DNA from: Streptomyces sp. MBT53 | Lineage (GTDB): Bacteria > Actinomycetota > Actinomycetes > Streptomycetales > Streptomycetaceae | Assembly (NCBI RefSeq): GCF_016654115.1 | Contig: NZ_JAEQAZ010000029.1 | Location: forward strand, 45,859-109,858 | Reading direction: 5' to 3' | DNA length: 64,000 bases | Part shown: piece after piece, positions 59,836-64,000 of the stretch | How positions within the stretch are numbered: position 1 is the stretch's first letter | Layout: each line of letters opens with the position of its first letter | The notes under the pieces: generated by a model | Seen by the model: the letters and a program-made list of their open reading frames with translations, nothing else | What the model was told of the DNA's origin: nothing | Database searches by the model: none | Translations under genes and position numbers: made by a program

Positions 59836-61584
59836 ATGTCGACCGCAGTGCCGGGAAGAGCAGCAGGAGCGACCGGTGACGAATCCGAGTCGGTGCGGCC
59901 GGGCCGCTCGCCCCTGCTGCCCCGCGGAACCGGGAGCACCGCGGCGCGCATCGGCGTACTGACCGTCTGTCAGGCCGCTCTGCTGGTGGGCTTCGGGCTC
60001 CTGATCACGGGCCCCGCCCGCGATGTGTGGCCGCTGACGGCCGAGGACCACGTCAACGAGGGCTTCGAGCGGATCCGCACGGGCCCCCTCAACGCCCTCT
60101 CGTACCTCGGCTCGGAGGCGGGCAACACCCTCACGGTGATCGCCGTCACCCTGGTGAGCTGCGTGGCGCTGCTGCTCGTCCCGCGGTTGCCGATGTGGCG
60201 TCACGCGGTCTTCCTCGCCGTCGCCGTCTCACTCCAGGCACTGGTGTTCCTGACCGTCACCGAGTCGGTGGACCGGACCCGCCCGCACGTGCACCGTCTC
60301 GACTCCTCCCCGCCCACGTCCAGTTACACCTCGGGCCACACCGGCGCGGCCACCGCGCTCTACGCCGGACTGGCGGTGCTCGTGGTGGCCCGCGTGCGCA
60401 GGCCCTGGCGGTGGCCGCTGGCCGGGCTCCTGCTCCTGATACCGCTGGTCGTCGGCGTCTCCCGCCTCTACCGGGGCATGCACCACCCCACTGACGTGAT
60501 CGGCGGACTGGCCAACGGCGCCCTGTCCCTGCTGATCGCCGGCCGCGCCCTGCTGACCGACGGATCCGTGACCGCCGCTCCCGCGTCGCGCACCGGGCGC
60601 GGTGACGCGACATCCGGAGTCGAGGAGCGCGCGCCCGGCAGCACTGCCGTGATCCTCAACCCCACGGTGACCGGAGCGGCGGACCGGGAAAAGCTGCGCC
60701 GTATTCTCGAACAACACGGCCACCGAGCACCGGAGTTCATCGAGACCACCGCCCAGGACCCCGGCTCCGGGCAGACGGCCGGTGCCGTCCGGGCGGGCGC
60801 GGAACTGGTCGTCGTCTGCGGTGGAGACGGAACCATCAGGTCGGCCGCCGACGCACTGGCCGGCACCGGCGTTCCGCTCGTCGTGGTGCCCTGCGGCACC
60901 GGCAATCTGCTGGCCCGCAACCTCGGCCTGCCGCTCACCCCCGCCGACGCGCTCACCGCGGCGCTGTCCGGCACCCCGCACCGCCTCGACCTGGGCCGCA
61001 TCGAGGGCGACGGCCTCGCCTCCACCCACTTCGCCGCGATGTCCGGGGCGGGGCTCGACGCCGCGATGCTGGAACACACCGACGACCGCGCCAAGTCCGC
61101 CGTCGGCTGGCTCGCCTACGTACTCGCCACGTTCGGCACGCTGCGCACACCCCGTATGCGGCTCACGCTCCGTCTCGACGACGGGCCCGTCCTGCACCGT
61201 ACGGCCCGCATGGTGCTCCTCGCCAACGTCGGCACCGTACAAGGCGGTCTGACGCTCCTTCCGGCGGCCCGCCCCGACGACGGTCTGCTCGATCTGCTCA
61301 TCCTCGACCCGCGTGGTCCCGGCGGCTGGCTGAGTGCCCTGGGCACCCTGATACGCGGCCGCCGGCGAAGCACGCGGCCGACAGCCCCGGACGCAGTCGT
61401 CCCCGTCGGCACCGGCACGAAGGGCGTACCGGTGGAGTTCCGTACCTTCCGGCGGGCCGAACTCACCTTCGCCGTACCGCAGTCGCGTGAGCTCGACGGG
61501 GACCCGGTGTCCCACGGCCGGCGTCTCACCGCCGAGGTCAGGCCCGGCGCACTGACGGTGCTGCTGCCCACCGGGGAGAAGTGA
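59836..61584 (+). CDS. PAP2 phosphatase / diacylglycerol-kinase-type lipid kinase fusion
   Basis: 582 residues from ATG 59836 (GGGAG upstream). Residues about 40-240 form a membrane PAP2 phosphatase: several hydrophobic helices, DRTRPHVHRL, SYTSGHTGAA and SRLYRGMHHPTDVIGG. Residues about 270-580 are a DAGK-catalytic domain: CGGDGTIRSAADAL, PCGTGNLLARNLGLP. Such fusions occur in Streptomyces; dephosphorylation and phosphorylation of prenyl or glycerolipids in the membrane is the likely role. It starts a three-gene operon unrelated to the catabolic cluster. Confidence 0.9.
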   Translation: MSTAVPGRAAGATGDESESVRPGRSPLLPRGTGSTAARIGVLTVCQAALLVGFGLLITGPARDVWPLTAEDHVNEGFERIRTGPLNALSYLGSEAGNTLTVIAVTLVSCVALLLVPRLPMWRHAVFLAVAVSLQALVFLTVTESVDRTRPHVHRLDSSPPTSSYTSGHTGAATALYAGLAVLVVARVRRPWRWPLAGLLLLIPLVVGVSRLYRGMHHPTDVIGGLANGALSLLIAGRALLTDGSVTAAPASRTGRGDATSGVEERAPGSTAVILNPTVTGAADREKLRRILEQHGHRAPEFIETTAQDPGSGQTAGAVRAGAELVVVCGGDGTIRSAADALAGTGVPLVVVPCGTGNLLARNLGLPLTPADALTAALSGTPHRLDLGRIEGDGLASTHFAAMSGAGLDAAMLEHTDDRAKSAVGWLAYVLATFGTLRTPRMRLTLRLDDGPVLHRTARMVLLANVGTVQGGLTLLPAARPDDGLLDLLILDPRGPGGWLSALGTLIRGRRRSTRPTAPDAVVPVGTGTKGVPVEFRTFRRAELTFAVPQSRELDGDPVSHGRRLTAEVRPGALTVLLPTGEK

Positions 61585-62538
61585 ATGGGCACCGCCACCA
61601 AGGTCCCCGAGACCCGTGACATGACCGGCGACGACCTCTCGGCCGATGAGGCCCTGGCCTCGCTGCGCCGCTACGGCGGCTGGCCGCTGCTGCGCGACTC
61701 CTTCGTCCGGTTCCGCTACGCCGACGGCTTCAGCCACTCCCGAGCGCTCGCGCTGCAGACGGTGCTGGCGGTGATCCCGCTGGCCATCGCCTTCGTGGGC
61801 CTCTCCACAGCGCTGCACACGGAGAACATCGGCAGACTCGCCGAACTGACCATCCACCGCATCGCGCAGGGCCCCAGCGCCGACGTCGTCGACGACGCCC
61901 TGGACCGCGGTCGCCACAGCGCGGGCGACGGCGATCAGATCGCCCTCTGGTTCGGCCTGCTCTTCTCCCTGGTCAATGTGACCACCGCGATGTGCCAGAT
62001 CGAACGCGGCGCCAACCGGATCTACGGAAACGAACGCGACCGCCCCTTCCGCCAGAAGTATCTGCGCGGGCTGGTGATGTCGCTGAGCGCGGGGATTCCG
62101 CTCGGCCTCGGCTTCATCGTGATGGTGGCAGGCGGCGAGCTGGCCGCCGCGGCGGCGACGGTGTACCACCTCGACGGCGACGCCAGGACCGCCTGGGAGA
62201 TCCTGCGCTGGCCGTTCGGCCTGCTGCTGGTCCTCCTCTCGGCCAGCGCGATCTTCCGCCGTTCCCCGCGGCGCCGCCAACCCGGTTACACCTGGCTGGC
62301 CTTCGGCGCCGCCGTCTACCTGGTGCTGTGGACGACTCTGACCTGGCTGCTGAGCCTGTACCTGGACCTCAGCGGGTCCTTCGACGCGGTCTACGGCCCG
62401 CTCAGCGCCTTCATGTCCCTGTTGCTGTGGGCCTACCTGACCTCCATCGCCCTCTTTCTGGGCCTCTCCTTCGCCGCGCAGCTGGAGGCCGCGCGGGCAC
62501 TGCGGCCCGGTCCCGTCACAGCCGATCCGGGGGTGTGA
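61585..62538 (+). CDS. YihY/BrkB-family membrane protein
   Basis: 317 residues, ATG directly after the previous stop. About six membrane helices with the family's FRYADGFSHSRALALQTVLA start, NVTTAMCQIERGANRIYG, and VYGPLSAFMSLLLWAYLTS near the end. Function in the family is not settled; formerly annotated as RNase BN. Between two lipid-phosphatase genes, so an envelope or lipid-export role is a reasonable inference. Confidence 0.88.
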   Translation: MGTATKVPETRDMTGDDLSADEALASLRRYGGWPLLRDSFVRFRYADGFSHSRALALQTVLAVIPLAIAFVGLSTALHTENIGRLAELTIHRIAQGPSADVVDDALDRGRHSAGDGDQIALWFGLLFSLVNVTTAMCQIERGANRIYGNERDRPFRQKYLRGLVMSLSAGIPLGLGFIVMVAGGELAAAAATVYHLDGDARTAWEILRWPFGLLLVLLSASAIFRRSPRRRQPGYTWLAFGAAVYLVLWTTLTWLLSLYLDLSGSFDAVYGPLSAFMSLLLWAYLTSIALFLGLSFAAQLEAARALRPGPVTADPGV

Positions 62539-62541
62539 ACG

Positions 62542-63351
62542 GTGGTCCGCGCCACGGCCCGGCGCCTTCGCGACCTCCGTCGCCGGACGGCCGACCGGCG
62601 GTTCGGCATCCACCTGCTCGGCTCGGCAGCCGTCGCGGCCGTGGCGGCCGTCCCCTTCGGCCTGCTGCTCGTCCTGGTCGAGGGACAGTGGCAGCCGCTG
62701 CGCCGGCTCGACGCGGGCGCGGCACGGCGGTTGCACGAGACCGCCCTCGACCACCCGGCGTGGACGGACACCCTGCGCTTCCTGTCCGACCGGGTGTGGG
62801 ACCCGTTCACGCTGCGGACGGCAGTCGCGCTGCTGACCGGGTGGCTGCTCTACCGGCGGGCGTGGCGGCTCGCCGCGTGGTCCGCCGTGACGGCCACGGC
62901 CGGCGGGTTCATCGGGCTGCTGGTCAAAACGGTGGTCGAACGGGCCAGACCGGCCTTGGAGGACCCGGTCGCGCACGCACCGGGATTCTCCTTCCCCTCG
63001 GGACACGCGATGACCGCGACCACCTCGTTCGCCATCCTCCTGCTGGTCCTGCTCCCCATGGTGCCGCGCCCCCTTCGGGCACTGTGCTGGTGCGCCGCGG
63101 TCGGGTCCGTCCTCGGCGTCGGCTTCACCCGCGTCGCGCTCGGCGTGCACTGGTTCAGCGACGTCGTGGGCGGCTGGCTCCTGGGCCTCGCCGTCGTCGC
63201 CCTCACCACATGGGCCTTCGAGGCCTGGCGCACCGACACGGGCCGCGGACACGCCGGATTGAGCGAGGGCCTGGAGCCCGAACTCACCGACGCCCGACCC
63301 GAACCCGGCCCCTCCGCCCGCAGGCACGGCGACGGATCCGGGCGCGGCTGA
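62542..63351 (+). CDS. PAP2-family membrane phosphatase
   Basis: 269 residues, GTG start three bases after the previous stop. Five to six hydrophobic helices and the three PAP2 motifs: KTVVERARP, FSFPSGHAMTA and TRVALGVHWFSDVVGG, with catalytic histidines in the last two. Acts on a lipid phosphate at the membrane; C-terminal tail is charged. Last gene of the operon. Confidence 0.9.
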   Translation: MVRATARRLRDLRRRTADRRFGIHLLGSAAVAAVAAVPFGLLLVLVEGQWQPLRRLDAGAARRLHETALDHPAWTDTLRFLSDRVWDPFTLRTAVALLTGWLLYRRAWRLAAWSAVTATAGGFIGLLVKTVVERARPALEDPVAHAPGFSFPSGHAMTATTSFAILLLVLLPMVPRPLRALCWCAAVGSVLGVGFTRVALGVHWFSDVVGGWLLGLAVVALTTWAFEAWRTDTGRGHAGLSEGLEPELTDARPEPGPSARRHGDGSGRG

Positions 63352-63390
63352 CGGACACGTCCGCAGATCCCGAACCGGGCTGTTCCGAAC

Positions 63391-63424
63391 GTGAGCCGCT
63401 CTCCCGCCGTGGAGAGCGGCTCAC
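63391..63424. terminator. Bidirectional hairpin terminator
   Basis: Perfect 14-bp stem GTGAGCCGCTCTCC / GGAGAGCGGCTCAC with a six-base loop, between the convergent PAP2 and beta-helix genes. Confidence 0.85.
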
Positions 63425-63441
63425 GCCGGGACGCTTTCGGG

Positions 63442-64000
63442 TCAGGCCGGCTGCCAGGAGAGGATGGACTGGTACTGCGCCTCGATGCCGCCGGCCGCGA
63501 TGATGCTCGACGGGACCTGGTCGGCTGCGGTGATGTTGTGGTTGTCCTGGATCAGGACGCCCTTGCTGTCGTAGTCCGAGGGACCGCTCGGCCAGTAGTT
63601 GCCTTCGATGTCCGTCGGGTCGTAAGTCCCGTCCCCCGCGGTGTAGTTGCCGTGTTTGCTGCCCCAGGGCGAGACGTTGATGTTCCACACGGCGTTGCCG
63701 AGGATCGACACGTAGGTGGCGCCGTTGTCGGTGTACAGGACGTGGCCGCCGGAGGTGTTGAGCTGGTCGTGGACCACGTTGCCGCTGACGTGCTCGCCGG
63801 TGGCCATGGAGGTGCCGGTGATCCCGTTCGTGTAGACGGCTCCGCCGTCGCCGAGGAGCGACATGTGGTCGTGGACGAGGTTGTTGGAGACGGTGTTGTT
63901 GTTGGAGTAGTTGGGCTGCGCGGGCAGGCTCACCTTGTCGGGCCAGCCACCCCAGCCGATGGAGATGGCCGTGTAGGGGACATGGTCGATCTGGTTGTGG
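63442..64000 (-). CDS. Right-handed parallel beta-helix protein (5' end outside window)
   Basis: About 186 C-terminal residues are visible. Asparagine/glycine-rich turns repeat with beta-helix spacing (NNNTVSNNLVHDHMSLLGDG, GEHVSGNVVHDQLN, YVSILGNAVWNINV), as in pectate-lyase-like and other polysaccharide-active proteins. The N-terminus, including any signal peptide, is beyond the window. Extracellular carbohydrate action is likely by family, specificity unknown. The frame stays open to the window end. Confidence 0.8.
   Translation of the reverse strand, partial: HNQIDHVPYTAISIGWGGWPDKVSLPAQPNYSNNNTVSNNLVHDHMSLLGDGGAVYTNGITGTSMATGEHVSGNVVHDQLNTSGGHVLYTDNGATYVSILGNAVWNINVSPWGSKHGNYTAGDGTYDPTDIEGNYWPSGPSDYDSKGVLIQDNHNITAADQVPSSIIAAGGIEAQYQSILSWQPA

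Noticed and set aside
60229..63327. A 1032-residue open frame on the minus strand, and similar very long frames such as 31139-33388 minus
   Set aside because: They are antisense shadows of clear genes with full family motifs, a common effect of high third-position GC; they show no family signature themselves.
1..64000. Insertion sequences, prophage, CRISPR arrays, tRNA or rRNA genes
   Set aside because: I looked for transposase or integrase motifs, regular direct repeats and tRNA-like cloverleaf ends and saw none; a covariance-model search would be needed to exclude small RNAs.

Overview
The window is very GC-rich and densely coding, with frequent GTG starts, four-base start/stop overlaps and purine-rich ribosome binding sites. 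The flanking genes (a GNAT/acyl-CoA-synthetase fusion on the left; a PAP2/diacylglycerol-kinase fusion, a YihY-type protein and a second PAP2 protein on the right) fit Streptomyces or a close actinomycete. That assignment is an inference from style and gene types.

About 57 kb (1220-59441) is one large CoA-thioester catabolic cluster in roughly 15 short operons, many of them divergent. It encodes eight acyl-CoA dehydrogenases (two as overlapping or adjacent large/small pairs), its own electron-transfer flavoprotein (etfB-etfA), six crotonase-fold proteins, three MaoC hot-dog proteins, six short-chain dehydrogenases, one canonical thiolase, three SCP-x/lipid-transfer-type thiolases with DUF35 zinc-ribbon/OB partners, two CaiB/BaiF CoA-transferases, several adenylating ligases, two TIM-barrel amidohydrolases, an F420-type luciferase-like oxidoreductase, an aldehyde dehydrogenase, a thioesterase, a LuxE/LuxC-like acid-reducing pair and a branched-chain-amino-acid-type (Liv) ABC importer. 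No Rieske oxygenase, P450, ring-cleaving dioxygenase or Baeyer-Villiger enzyme is visible. The set suggests import and CoA activation of a carboxylic acid or polycyclic/branched acid, then beta-oxidation-like cycles, some ending in retro-aldol rather than thiolytic cleavage. The substrate cannot be read from the sequence.

The clearest system-level signal is regulatory. Nearly every operon of the cluster is preceded by an AT-rich 15-bp element (consensus roughly AWTNNNTAACTNATT, often within an inverted repeat) that stands out against the GC-rich background. I find twelve good and three weaker copies, and no copy upstream of the genes outside the cluster. Two paralogous GntR/FCD regulators (22635 and 43114) have almost identical DNA-reading segments and are the natural candidates to bind it.

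Several cluster proteins keep a family fold but have lost or exchanged catalytic residues: a full-length GH1-like protein with both catalytic glutamates replaced by aspartate, an HMG-CoA-synthase-like/DUF35 fusion without the active-site cysteine, a truncated PaaK-like protein, a serine-hydrolase-like protein with SVGR instead of SxxK, and a ligase with a degenerate P-loop.

Layout: 1-1205 acyltransferase/synthetase (partial); 1220-4186 amidohydrolase and ETF (minus); 4332-11238 ligase-SDR-DUF35-Ltp-ACAD operon (plus); 11302-16647 ACAD-DoxX-SDR-CaiB-ECH-SDR operon (minus); 16733-23384 ACAD, then ALDH-ligase-Ltp-DUF35-GntR (plus); 23392-26359 LLM-ACAD-ECH (minus); 26450-27316 ECH; 27432-28362 small unrelated gene plus gene-poor stretch; 28397-29809 GH1-like; 29788-31142 MaoC-ECH (minus); 31250-34832 ACAD pair-SnoaL-SDR (plus); 34838-36034 CaiB (minus); 36181-40985 thioesterase-ECH-MaoC-MaoC-ligase-hydrolase (plus); 41018-43114 amidohydrolase and GntR (minus); 43286-44685 ECH-DUF2889 (plus); 44903-46129 ACAD (minus); 46253-51727 SDR-thiolase-HMGCS/DUF35-Ltp-SDR (plus); 51853-54549 LivHMG fusion (minus); 54704-59441 LivK-LivF-LuxE-LuxC (plus); 59836-63351 envelope/lipid operon; 63442-64000 beta-helix protein (partial).
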